A DNA stretch of 20,580 bases. Origin: Larix sibirica. Lineage: Eukaryota; Streptophyta; Pinopsida; Pinales; Pinaceae. The notes below the pieces were generated by a model, which was not told the DNA's origin, made no database searches, and saw nothing but the letters and a program-made list of their open reading frames with translations. Below are positions 1-9,229 of the stretch, piece by piece; the stretch's first letter is position 1, and each line of letters opens with the position of its first letter. The position numbers and the translations under genes were made by a program. Location: positions 37,427 to 58,006 of the forward strand of contig NWUY0300015734.1 of assembly GCA_004151065.3 (NCBI GenBank), written 5' to 3'.

Positions 1-76
1 CACGTAATCACATTGCTGACTCAGCATCGATGCTCCGGCATCACCTAATTTTGATTCTTTTTTGCAAATAATACCT
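1..76. other. Flank upstream of the 5' LTR
   Basis: This is non-coding sequence before the first LTR. It lacks the DWDEP-coding segment and G-rich tract that precede the two downstream LTRs, which supports reading the LTR at 77 as a 5' LTR with outside DNA to its left. It contains two overlapping perfect palindromes: TGCTGACTCAGCA (14-26, centred on the bZIP/GCN4-type core TGACTCA) and AGCATCGATGCT (23-34). No gene is seen. Confidence 0.5.
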
Positions 77-764
77 TGTTGGTGCCTAAATTTTGGATTA
101 GTCACTTCGCGTCGAGCTAGACAATTAGAAGCAATTGCATGCCAACAGAAGATGGTTACGTTGAGCACTAAATTCAGTTAGAGACTGTGTGCCACCAATA
201 ATCCTACAGTTTTGAAAACCTCAGCCTATAAAAGGCCTACTTTGTAAAGGGATGGGTTGGATGTTGGACCTATGTGGGTCAAGGTTGTTATTGTGATGTT
301 AGTTGTTGTTGTTGTTGAGATATATGATGTGATTTTGCATTTTCTATGCTATGATATTTTGTCATGCTATATTGTATTGATAAAAAATTATTAAGCTATT
401 GAGTTGAATCTGTAGAAATGGATTGTAGCCAATTTTTGCTAGTAATATAATACAGTTGTTGGTTCAGATTTATCTTGCACAATTTATTAACGAATGAATG
501 TATGTTGAAAGCTTGGTAGTTTAAGAGATGCATATTAGCTTGTTAATGGTTTAATGACATGGTTAAGTAAGTAATTAATACAATGCTGATGAAAGACATT
601 CCATCCTGCCCTGCGCATCCCTGATTTAGGTATATGTATGATTTATTGTACACGTCTCGAATGAGACCTTACAATGATTGCAGAGTATTTAAAATTTTGA
701 CACATATAGGGTTTTGTTGGCCACATATGTCAAACCCCGAGTCCGACTGAATCAACCAGCAACA
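77..764 (+). repeat. 5' long terminal repeat (Ty3/gypsy-type)
   Basis: The 688-bp LTR begins TGTTGGTGCC and ends CAACA, giving matched TGTTG/CAACA termini with the usual TG...CA ends. Its first 370 bases align with the start of the repeats at 14622 and 20378. A TATA box lies 150 bases in, so U3 is short and R-U5 long. A primer binding site follows two bases after the end, and no polypurine tract precedes the start, so this is the 5' LTR of block 1. It differs from the 14622 copy at many positions, so the two are unlikely to be the pair from one recent insertion. The exact 3' boundary is inferred from the terminal inverted bases and the adjoining primer site. Confidence 0.8.
227..234 (+). promoter_or_regulatory. 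TATA box of the 5' LTR promoter
   Basis: TATAAAAG sits in the context CCTATAAAAGGCC and is conserved at the same relative place in the LTRs at 14761 and 20495. It is the expected Pol II core promoter of the element. Transcription would be expected to start about 25-35 bases downstream, near 255-265; the start itself is not visible. Confidence 0.7.
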
Positions 765-766
765 AA

Positions 767-788
767 TGGTTCCGTTGTCGGGACCTGA
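767..788 (+). other. Primer binding site, tRNA-Asp-like
   Basis: TGGTTCCGTTGTCGGG begins two bases after the LTR. It matches the complement of the 3' end of plant tRNA-Asp (TGG, then CCGTTG, then CGGG) with a few C-to-T type changes. A tRNA-Asp primer is typical of Athila-type plant elements. The assignment rests on remembered tRNA sequence, and the degraded positions leave some doubt about the tRNA. Confidence 0.6.
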
Positions 789-1909
789 TGGGTATTGTGA
801 AGGGAGGACGAATTAATGAGGTGGAATTCCACTAAAGATGAGATTGGACAATGGTTGGAAATCAAGGAGGATGAGTTCATGCTAAAATCTACTAGAGGAC
901 TGTGAATTTCACCCCAGCACTAGAAAGAAAAGTATGTTTACTCGGATCTACACGAAATTTTCTTTGGGGAGCTTCCTATTTTCTTATATGAGTAATCCAA
1001 GAGGCAGACTAAGATAGATAGCACATGGAGTGCACCTTGGCCAATAGTATGGATTGATGAAAAGATAGAAGAGCTCAAAAATCTAGTTAATACCTGATCC
1101 ATAGCTATTGATTTTTGGTTCTTGTGCATGAAAGAAGGGTATATTATAGAGTTTTCCATAAGTTGCAATGAATCCTATAGTTGCACAAAAGCAAGATTTG
1201 AAGAGGGCCCAAGAAAGAGATTCCTGGAGAAAATTCCATTGTGGATAAATATGTTGTTTGTTGAGAAGGGGCTAATGACACTGAGCCTGAATATCTTGGC
1301 AGTGTAACCCTGCGCTACGAGGGTAGGGTAGGAAGAAGTGGGAGAATATATAGGTGTAGAGATGGATACAGAAGAGCAGAGACTCCAAAGGGAGACAAGA
1401 CATTCAAGAAGGGATGAGATAAAGAAGGAAGTTAGAAGAAAGAAACAAGAAAAACAATCAACAAGGAAATATAATGTGGAGCGGAGAGGAAAGAAGAATG
1501 CAAGAGATGGAACTGCACGACAAGAGTGTGCAAAAGGGTCCTCTGTGCCAAAAGGGTACATATAGGCTAGGAAGTAAGAATGCTCAGAAGAAAAAATACC
1601 CCCAAAGAGGTGTGGAATAGAATAAAGTGAGAGATCCGACAAGAATAGTAATATCACACCCCTGAAGTAGCTTGAGAAGAAAAGAATCAAGAAGATGTGA
1701 AAGAATAGGAACTGCAGACTAATGGAGGCACTTGTATAATTGTAAAAGAGACTACAAATCCGGAAGGGAGCTCCCATGGATTTTGTATTGTGAGAAGATA
1801 TGTGCCAAGAATTAACCCATGCTTCGTCCCAACCCCCCAGTTGCCTTCATTAAATCAAGAAGACTGATTATTACTTGAGTTTGCATGGGAAGCAAGTCCT
1901 AAAGCATAA
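789..1909 (+). other. Untranslated leader between PBS and gag, purine-rich
   Basis: There is no recognisable protein in these roughly 1.1 kb. The stretch from about 1330 to 1780 is strongly purine-rich (A/G) on the + strand. It includes a short ATG-initiated frame, 1362-1565, coding about 67 residues that are mostly Glu, Arg, Lys and Gln. That peptide could be a decayed charged N-terminal extension of Gag or simply a product of the base composition. Long reverse-strand frames here are hydrophobic shadows of the purine bias. Confidence 0.45.
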
Positions 1910-3386
1910 GTTAGAGGAATAGAAACTAGTACTACCCATGAGGGTTACCCAAATCTACAAAATTCAATAAAAAAAAGTGTTATTCCCAACCAACCCATTT
2001 CAAACACAAGGAGTAGCTTGCATGTACCTACAAGAATGGCGACTACATCTGATTCCACGCTGAGACTGTCCACCTTTCATGGGACAGGGAAATCCATTGC
2101 AGAGCAACATTGGTTTACTTGCGAGGTGATATGGGGTGTGAAGAACATCACAAATGAGGATGCCAAGAGTGCACAACTAGAGACCATGTTTCGAGATAGA
2201 GCTCTGAATTGGTATAAGAGTATTGTCATCATAGGCCAGACCAGACCTTTGACAACAATCAAAGCTAATATTTTGAAAGAGTTCCAAAAGCCAAATTCTA
2301 TGTCTTAGTGCATTACTTAGATCAAGGAGATTAAACAGAGAGCTGGAATGTATGCCTCGGACTATGACCAGCGATTCAAAATTTTGTTGGACCAACTGAT
2401 TTTCCAAATCCAAGATGTGCAGTACCGTGAATGGTTCATTATGGGTTTGTTGCCACATGTCAAAGTTCCACTGACACAACAAAAGGTGGCTAGTAAGTAA
2501 AAGGCCATGGATATCATGATGAGGTTGGAAATGACCACTGGAGATGAGGTATCACCATGGATGACACGTACACACATAGCTTGTTGCATTGAGCATGCAA
2601 CTACAACATCTGTCTACTGGAAAGACAATAAGAGAAAATGTTTGGTGTAGCTTCTATAGAATAGAAGGCCATCACAAGAATGAATGCTTGACGTCGAATA
2701 ATTACATAGGAATAGGTGCTCCGAATTCTTTTCCTACGGCACCTAAAAATGAGTGGTGGGATATTTTTCAAACTTGGGACCATGCACCTCCCAACTACCC
2801 ATCACTATAGAAGTAACATATCTCTGCACATGCACCATTCTGTGAGTTATGTAAGTCAGTCAGAAATTATGTGAACAAGTGTCGCGCTCTGAAATTGATG
2901 AAGGATAATACAACAGATTCCTACCGGTTTCAAAGCATAGAATAAAACATAGGACCTGATATAGGGGGACAGCAAGGATTAGCGCACACTAGGTTCCAAG
3001 GGCGTGGAAGAGGATATGGAGGAGGTGGAAGGAAAGTGATTTATTTTAACTATTGGTATCCAAGCCACTTTGAAATATTTTGTACTAATCTTCATGCTCT
3101 GTGTGCATACTGGCATAGTGCAAACCATGCGACAAAAGATTTCCCAGACTTGCTCAAAAAATGGGAAGATAAGAAAGGTCACTATAATATGGTGATTGCT
3201 GAACCAAGGGAGGAGAATGTTGAAAAGGTTTCGACGAAAGTGAATACAGTTACTCGAGGGAGTGCTTGGATAGGTGAGTATCTTCTTGGAGAATGCAATA
3301 CTGGAATACCAATGGAGGAAAATATAAAGAAATCTACGCAACCCCCACCCAATTTTGAAGTTAAGGACCAGTTACAGTTCCTTTGA
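1910..3386 (+). pseudogene. gag: gag, copy 1 (capsid plus zinc knuckles), decayed
   Basis: Gag is the structural protein that packages element RNA in cytoplasmic particles. The frame is open from 1910 and contains an ATG at 2036 (MATTSDSTLRL...), a plausible but unproven start. The capsid part (about 2051-2540) shows the FHGTGK...HWF, FRDRALNWY and YDQRFKILLDQ pattern of retrotransposon Gag. After a frame change the nucleocapsid part carries five CCHC positions at 2646-2687, 2757-2798, 2841-2882, 3042-3083 and 3102-3143. Most have lost ligands, for example Cys to Tyr, Phe or Trp. A Gly/Arg-rich stretch lies just before the fourth. In-frame stops occur at 2306 and elsewhere, and about ten bases are missing relative to copy 2 near 2215. 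Copy 2 is collinear at a constant +3148 offset across the knuckles. Confidence 0.75.
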
Positions 3387-3643
3387 GATGCAAAGAAGGG
3401 GATCAAGGAGGCTACATAGCTAGAGGGAGACTTGCTCCAAGAAATGTTGTGCAGGTAAGATCAATTGTGTAGACTGTAGGAGGAATAAGAACACATAAGA
3501 AGGTTGCGCAAAGAAGATCTACTGCACAATGAAGAATGAAGACAGGTCATGTAGCATGAAGTTGCGAAACACAAGGAATCCTAGCATAAGAAGACGTACC
3601 TGAATCCTAGGAGAACCCAGTAAATACCTTTCTGTGAATTTTT
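3387..3643 (+). other. Decayed Gag-protease linker, copy 1
   Basis: The segment is stop-rich in all frames, with Glu/Lys/Arg-rich fragments. It corresponds in position to 6406-6868 of block 2 and presumably encoded the C-terminal end of Gag and the approach to protease. No domain is recognised. Confidence 0.4.
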
Positions 3644-4266
3644 GTGAATATATTGAATGATCCTAATGATGTCAATAAAGTAAAAAATATGCTTGCAAAG
3701 TTACTAATGTCCAATGAAGTGAAGACCCTATTTTTGTGCCACTTCCCGAAAGGAATGCATGCAGAGTGGGAAAGAAAGGAAGAACTGGAAAGGAGTTCAT
3801 GTTGTCCCTTGAATTGGGGGGATTTGAGATGAAAGATGTCATGCTTGATGTGGGGGAAAATGTGAGCATTTTACCTAAGAATACGTGGGAGTTAACGGGG
3901 AAGCCAAAGTTGGTATGGTATCCCATACAATTGAGGCTAGCCAACCGGTACAAGGTACATCCATTTGGAAGGGTAACTAACATGGAAGTGAATATTGATG
4001 GAGTCAAGACAATGGCAGAATTTGAATTCATTGATATCTTGGAGCACAATGATCCCTATCCAACACTATCGGGGATTGAATGGGAATTTGACAACAATGC
4101 CATTCTGAATTTGAAGCAGAGACGCATGTCCTTTGAGTCAGAGGAACTACGCATAGTGCCTCGTTTGGATGCCACAAAAGGAGAAAGATACACAAATCCA
4201 ATATAAGATAACATCAATAGCATTGAAATAGAGAATATATACAATACCACTGCTAGGAAAGAATAT
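3644..4266 (+). pseudogene. Retropepsin-like aspartic protease, copy 1
   Basis: The protease cleaves the Gag-Pol polyprotein. The core is read in the frame starting near 3736. The active-site loop MLDVGENVSILP has its catalytic Asp at 3847-3849, followed by KTW/NTW..GKPKL, a VHPFGRV strand, an AEFEFIDI strand and DPYPTLSGIEW. The triplet is D-V-G, not the usual D-T/S-G; copy 2 has D-L-G, and D-L-G is known from Athila-type proteases. The frame is open from about 3736 to 4206, one of the better preserved stretches in the window. Upstream, 3644-3832 reads in another frame, so the junction with Gag has shifted. Confidence 0.75.
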
Positions 4267-4912
4267 TAAAGAAACCCCATCGTGGATGGAGAGATCAATT
4301 GGAGCAGTGTGCTCTTTTGATACAGATACACAAGATGCATTGGATCATTAGCAGAACTAGCTCTATGAGGTGTCTACAAGGAGTTGCGCTTGCATTACAA
4401 ATTCTGTGCACTAGATTGGATAAGAGCTACACGATCCATCAATGTTCGATGGAATGGAGAAAGTGGATACTTTCCACAAACATATGCAAGATCAAGTCCC
4501 AAAGGAAAGGAAATTAAAATCAATGGATGTCATAACCCAAGGGACACCTACGTACTAGTGGAGAACACATAGAACATTGAGGAAGTAGTTGACACATGTA
4601 TTAAGGTGATGTTCTAGTCTAGTACAGAACCTGATATTCTCAATAGATTGAAGGGGAATGGAGATCCTACATAACACCTTGAGTTTTGTTAGTAGCGATG
4701 GGATATGGAGAGTGTACCATGCAGTCAGTGGGTGCACCAGTTCTACCATACATTGGATGACATACCACGTAGTATGTTTAGAAAGAAAGAAGAAGGAAAA
4801 CCAAGAATTGGGAGAAGTCGTCTACCGAATTTATTGTCACATTCTGGTTCAATATTACAGATCCTATCTTGGCCAAAGTTCTCCATCGAATGAAGTATTT
4901 TATCTTTGAAGA
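4267..4912 (+). pseudogene. Second Gag-like segment between protease and RT, copy 1
   Basis: This is the collinear counterpart of 7441-8086. Recognisable pieces are FDGMEKVDTF (from 4445), a MDVITQGTPT segment ending in a stop where Trp-Trp is expected (about 4555), and WVHQFYHTLDDIPRS (about 4728-4770). The pieces lie in different frames, so several indels have accumulated. The alternation of Trp and Phe around an amphipathic helical stretch resembles the retrotransposon Gag fold, as set out for copy 2. Function can only be guessed here because this copy is badly broken. Confidence 0.5.
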
Positions 4913-5186
4913 ATGACTACGACATGATGCAACGCAAGGGGTAGTCTGTGCTTACCACTAGGACTTGGAAATGATGAACAAACCAATATATTGTTGGAAA
5001 TTTAACAGCAAAGAGACATATGAGGAAGAGAATCCACATAGCTTATAGATCAGGGATATTGTAGGTGAGCTCATGGTATAGGATGAGTCGTCTACTATGT
5101 TGGGTGTGTTATATCTCTTCACATGGTGGCTGCGTGTACACCACGATCCCGACTGTTTTTGCTTTTTTGTTGTTTCGGCCCATTGT
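4913..5186 (+). pseudogene. Pre-RT linker fragment ending at the N join
   Basis: NKPIYCWKFNSKETYEEE (from about 4977) matches the segment at 8150 in block 2, which leads into reverse transcriptase. Alignment fades from about 5095. The last 60-90 bases (TTTTTGCTTTTTTG and following) match nothing else in the window, and at 5187 the sequence jumps back to gag. The RT, integrase and 3' end expected after this linker are therefore absent from block 1. Confidence 0.55.
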
Positions 5187-5187
5187 N
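5187..5187. other. Single N at a structural break
   Basis: The only base called here is N. To its left is pre-RT linker and unmatched sequence; to its right is the interior of gag, without LTR, PBS or leader. It behaves like a contig join or an unresolved position, not a biological boundary. Confidence 0.75.
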
Positions 5188-6405
5188 AGATTCCACATTG
5201 AGATTGCTTTCCTTTCATGGGACTGAGAAAGATGATGTAGAGAAACATTGGTTTAACTGCAAGGTGATATGGTCTGTGAAGAATATCACAGATGAGGCTG
5301 CCAATATTGTGCAGTTGGAGACCACGTTCAGAGATAAAGCTCTAACCTGGTATATGAAGTATAAGAGTACTGTCCCTGCAGGCCAGACTAGACCTTTGGA
5401 AACAATTTAAGCCAATCTTCTGAAAGAGTTCTAGAAGCTGAAATTTGAGTCTCAGTGCATCACTGAGATCGAGGAGATTAAGTAGAGATTTGGAGAGTCC
5501 ATATGAGACTACGACCAATGATTCAAGATTCTGCTGGACCAACTAAGTTTTAGATCCTAGATGTGCAACATTGTGAATGGTTCATTGTGGGCGTGCTTCC
5601 ACATATCAGATTTCTATTGACATAGCAGAAGGTGGGTACTCAATCGGATGCCCTTGAAATCACAATCAGGTTAGAAGTGACTCATAACAGGGAGGCGTCA
5701 CTAGGAATGGTGCAGGTGTATATGTTGCTTGCTGCACCGACTGTGCAACTGCAATAATTGTCTATTGGAAAGACAGTAAGAGAGAATGTGTGGTGTAGAT
5801 TTTGTAGAACGGAGGTCCATCACAAGAATGAGTGCTCGATGCTAAATAACTATATCGATATTAGTGCACCTAGTCCTTTTACTGCGGCGCTTAAAGCTGA
5901 GTGGTGTCAGATCTATCTTAGCTAGGGCCACGCACCTCCCAACTTCCCGTCATTGCAGAAGTACCAGAGCTTTTCACATGCACCAATCTTTGAGTTCTGC
6001 AAGTTTGTCGACCATCACCTGAAAAAATTTCCTTCTTCTAAAGTTGATGAAGGAAAACATAGTAGATGCCTATGGGTTCAAGGCATAGAAGAAAACATTG
6101 AACCTGAATTGGGAAGAGAGCAGGGAGCAACACGCGATGGGTTTTGAGGCCGTGGAAGAAGCCATGGCGGCGGTGGAATAAAAGTGATTTGTTTTAATTG
6201 TGGGGAGATAAGGTACTTAGTAAGATTTTGTACTAATCCCTGTAGTTTGTGTGCATACTGTCATAGTGTAGAACATGCGATAGAGGATTTCCTGGAATTT
6301 CTCAAGAAGTGGGAAGATAAGAAAGGTCATTGTAATAGGGTGATTGTTGAACCAAGAATGGAATATAATGGAAAGAATCCTATGCAGGTGAATATAGTAA
6401 CTTGA
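5188..6405 (+). pseudogene. gag: gag, copy 2 (5'-truncated), decayed
   Basis: This copy starts at the codon for the DSTLRL segment, equivalent to 2051 in copy 1, so its N-terminus, leader and LTR are missing. The capsid part reads HWFNCKVIWSVK, FRDKALTWYMKYKST and FKILLDQL, with stops at CAG or CGA codons (for example EF*KL, EIK*RF, DQ*F). After a one-base frame change near 5555 the nucleocapsid reads in a single frame to 6405. Knuckle positions are 5794-5835 (complete CX2CX4HX4C), 5905-5946, 5989-6030, 6190-6231 and 6250-6291. The third and fifth keep three or fewer ligands. A Gly/Arg-rich run (about 6145-6180) lies between the third and fourth. Spacing is identical to copy 1, so the five-unit layout belongs to the family. 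Confidence 0.8.
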
Positions 6406-6868
6406 GGAGGCGCTTAGGTGGGGGGAGATATACTTGGAGAATGTAGTACAAACATATGAGTTGAGCCAAAGATAAGGAAAGCTGCGTAGCCTCCACCAAA
6501 TTTTGAAGTGAAGGGCCAACTATAGATATCGCATGAGGCATAGAGAGTGGTAGAGGAAGATTCCGAGTGAGAGGAAGACATGCGCCAGGACAGGATGCAC
6601 CGAGAAAACCAATTATGTACACTGCACAAGGAATAAGATCACAGAAGAAGACTGCGTGAGGAAGATCTACTGTGAAGTATGCGAGATGAAGAAAAAAGAC
6701 ATGACGTGTAGTGAAACGCTATGTAGTGCAAAGAACATACTAGAAAGATGTACAAAATTCACTAGGAAGACCCAGTAAGTACCTTTCTTCATAGTTGTAT
6801 GAGTATATTGAATTATCCTCATGTTGTCAATAAAATAACAAATATGTTTGCAAAGCTACTAATGTCTA
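6406..6868 (+). other. Decayed Gag-protease linker, copy 2
   Basis: The segment has many stops and Glu/Lys/Arg-rich fragments. PPPNFEVKGQL (about 6490-6525) matches PPPNFEVKDQLQ in copy 1, and NKITNMFAKLLMSNE (about 6829-6872) matches NKVKNMLAKLLMSNE. It links Gag to protease. No further domain is recognised. Confidence 0.45.
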
Positions 6869-7440
6869 ATGAATCCAAATAACCTATTTCTATGCCACTT
6901 CTTGAAAGGAATGCGCGTAGAGTGGGTAATAAAAGAAGAATTGGGAAGGAGTACATGCTATCCCATGTGTTGGGGGGGAGTTGAGATGAAAGATGTAATG
7001 CTCGACCTAGGGGAAGATGTGAACATTCTTCCTAAGAAAACATGGGATTTGATGGGCAAGCCAAAGCTAGTATGGTCTCCCATACAACTTAGATTATCCA
7101 ATAAGTATAGAGTGTATCCAATTGGAAGGATAAATAATGTGGAAGTAAATATAGATGAGGTCAAGACTGATGCAAAATTTGAAGTTATTGAGATCGTAGG
7201 AGATACATATCCCTACCCATCTCTATTGGGGATTGAATGACCATTTGAGAACAATGCCATTCTGAACCTGAAGCAGAGATGCATGTCCTTTGAATAAGAG
7301 GAATTACACGTGGTGGTTCCTTTGGATGCCACGGAAGGGGAGAGATACACAGAGCCGATTAAGGATGACATCAATAGTGTTGAGATAGAGAATATATACA
7401 AGGTCACTACCAAGAAAGAAGATTACATAAAACCCACTAC
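6869..7440 (+). pseudogene. Retropepsin-like aspartic protease, copy 2
   Basis: VMLDLGEDVNILPKKTW holds the catalytic Asp at 7004-7006 in a D-L-G motif. It is followed by GKPKLVWSPIQLRL, VYPIGRI, a KFEVIEIVG strand and YPSLLGIE, and corresponds to copy 1 at 3847. A run of seven Gs (about 6972) has one base more than copy 1, which shifts the segment upstream of the active site. Stops follow at 7238 (TGA) and 7292 (TAA). From here the same frame runs through the second Gag-like segment to RT (to 9229) without a net frameshift, so protease, this segment and RT were parts of one polyprotein. Confidence 0.78.
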
Positions 7441-8086
7441 AGATGCCGAGATAAGTTAGCGAAACGTGTGCTCATTTGATACAGATTCACATGATGAAAT
7501 GGAATGTTGGAAGAACTAGCTCTATGAAGTGTCCACAAGGAGGTGTGCACGCATTACAAAGTCTGTGCGTTGAACTGGGTTAGAGCTGTGTGATCCACTA
7601 GTGTTCGATGGAATAGAGAAAGTAGATACTTTCCTCGAACAAATGCAAGCCCAAGTTCTGGAGGATAGACGGGTCGAAGAAATGGATGTTGTCACCCGAG
7701 GAACACCTGTGTGCTGGTGGAAGACATAGAGAGAGGAGTTGAAAAATTGGGAAGTAGTTGAAACATGCATTAAGGTGAGGTTATAGTATGAGACATACTT
7801 GGATCTTCTTAACATATTCAAGGGGGTTGAGAATCCCAGAGAGCAACTTGAACCCTGTCAACAGAGATGGGAGATGAAGAGAGTACCATGTAGTTAGTGG
7901 GTGCACCGATTCTACCATACGTTGGATGTTATATCACACAGTTGGTATGTTCAACAGGAAAGGAGAAGGAAGACCAAAACTTTGGAGAAGATTTCTACCA
8001 AATTTATTGCCACATTCCAGTTCGGTACTAGAGATACTAACTTGGACAAAGTTCTCCATTGCATGAAACATTTTATCTTTGGATAA
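7441..8086 (+). pseudogene. Second Gag-like segment between protease and RT, copy 2
   Basis: The segment is read in the protease/RT frame. Visible pieces are FDGIEKVDTFLEQMQAQ (from 7604); VTRGTPVCWW with the Trp pair at 7715-7720, followed by a helix ending NWEVVETCIKVRL; then WVHRFYHTLD (7898 onward), SWYVQQERRRKT, STKFIATFQF and ALK-like HCMKHFIFG before the TAA at 8084. Retrotransposon Gag cores typically show a small-residue/Trp pair, then W(E)xLxxxFxxxF; that spacing appears in the second half, and a related pattern in the first. In-frame stops (TAG at about 7727, 7784 and 7895) break it. I infer a Gag-like or Gag-derived domain inside Pol. It could instead be an unrelated helical linker domain; a profile search would decide. 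Confidence 0.5.
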
Positions 8087-9229
8087 TGACCACGACAGGA
8101 CGTGCCACAGAAGACAATCTGCACTTACCACTAGGACTTGGCATGGGTGAACAAACCTATATATTGTTGGAAATTTGATATTAAGGAGACCAATGAAGAA
8201 GAGGATCCATGTAGCATTCAGATAAGGGAGACTGTAGGAGAATATGCTGTGTGGGATGAGCCATCCATCAATACTATGCTAGAGTTCAGAGAGCTTCTCA
8301 AGACAAAGAAATATAACATTGGCATTGAGGAGGATACCAAGAAGACCATCATAAGAGACTATTGGGATAAAGAGAGAGTCATCCAGATAGTAGACCTTTT
8401 GAAGGGGTACGAAGATATTTTTATGCATAGCTTCTCAGAGATGAAAGGCATTGTAGGAGCTATCAAAGAGATGAAGATCTAGCTATAAGAGGGGGAAAAT
8501 ACAGTCAATAAGAGACCCTATCGATTGAACCCCCGCTATAAGGAGAAAGTGAGCAAGGATCTAGACCACACGCTAGATGCATGGATTATATTTCCAGTTG
8601 AGGAATCATAGTGGATAAGCCCGATGGTGGTTAAGGGTAAGAAGACATGGGAAATTTAGATCTGTGTGGATATGCGCAACCTGAATGCAACATGTATCCA
8701 TGATCCATTCCCTACACCATTCACTTATTAGGTGTTAGATAATTTAGAGGGACGAGAAGCCTATTTGTTCACTGATGGATTCTCTAGATACCATCAGGTG
8801 CGTATAGCAGAGGAGGATCACAGGAAGACTAATTTTGCGATGGAGTGGGGCTCCTTTTCCTATAATGTGATTCCCTTTGCATTAAAGAATGTGCCAGCCA
8901 TATTTTCTAGGATAGTGGTGGCTACTTTCAAGGAATTCATGCATAAGTTCTTAGAGGTATATCTGGATGACTGGACAGTGTTTAGTTTGTTGAAAGATCA
9001 TTTGCAAGTGTTAAGGCTCATGTTAGATCATTGCAGGAAGATCGAAATCTCTCTAAACCTAAAGAAGTGTATTTTTTGCACCCAATTTGGAATATTATTA
9101 GGGCATGTTGTGTGCAAGCAAGGTATACTGGTCGATCTGATGAATATTGTAGTCATAGTCAATCTGTTATCCCCAACACACGTCAAAGGCTTGCGCGCAA
9201 TGTTGGGACATACTTCCTATTACAAAAAA
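8087..9229 (+). pseudogene. pol: Reverse transcriptase region of pol
   Basis: RT copies element RNA into cDNA inside the particle. A linker (NKPIYCWKFDIKETNEE, to about 8480) leads to RPYRLNPRYKEKV, the FPVEES*WISPMVV entry, ICVDMRNLN, HDPFPTPF, and the palm with FTDGFSRYHQVRIAEED (first catalytic Asp 8774-8776), FAMEWGSFSYNVIPFALKN and YLDD (8960-8971). The thumb/connection ends with HVVCKQGI and LGHTSYYKK. All catalytic Asps are present. Stops interrupt the frame at 8480, 8486, 8609, 8657 and 8729. An extra A in the A-run at about 9223-9229 shifts the frame where YYRKF is expected, as block 3 shows. It is the only copy with the palm domain in this window. Confidence 0.88.

Noticed and set aside
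1175-1777. A 200-residue reverse-strand open frame
   Set aside because: It is the complement of a purine-rich leader, giving a low-complexity Phe/Leu/Ser-rich product with no domain; + strand context explains it.
2051-8270. A recent tandem duplication of gag-protease
   Set aside because: The two copies differ too much for a recent event, carry different stops and indels, and the junction has an N.
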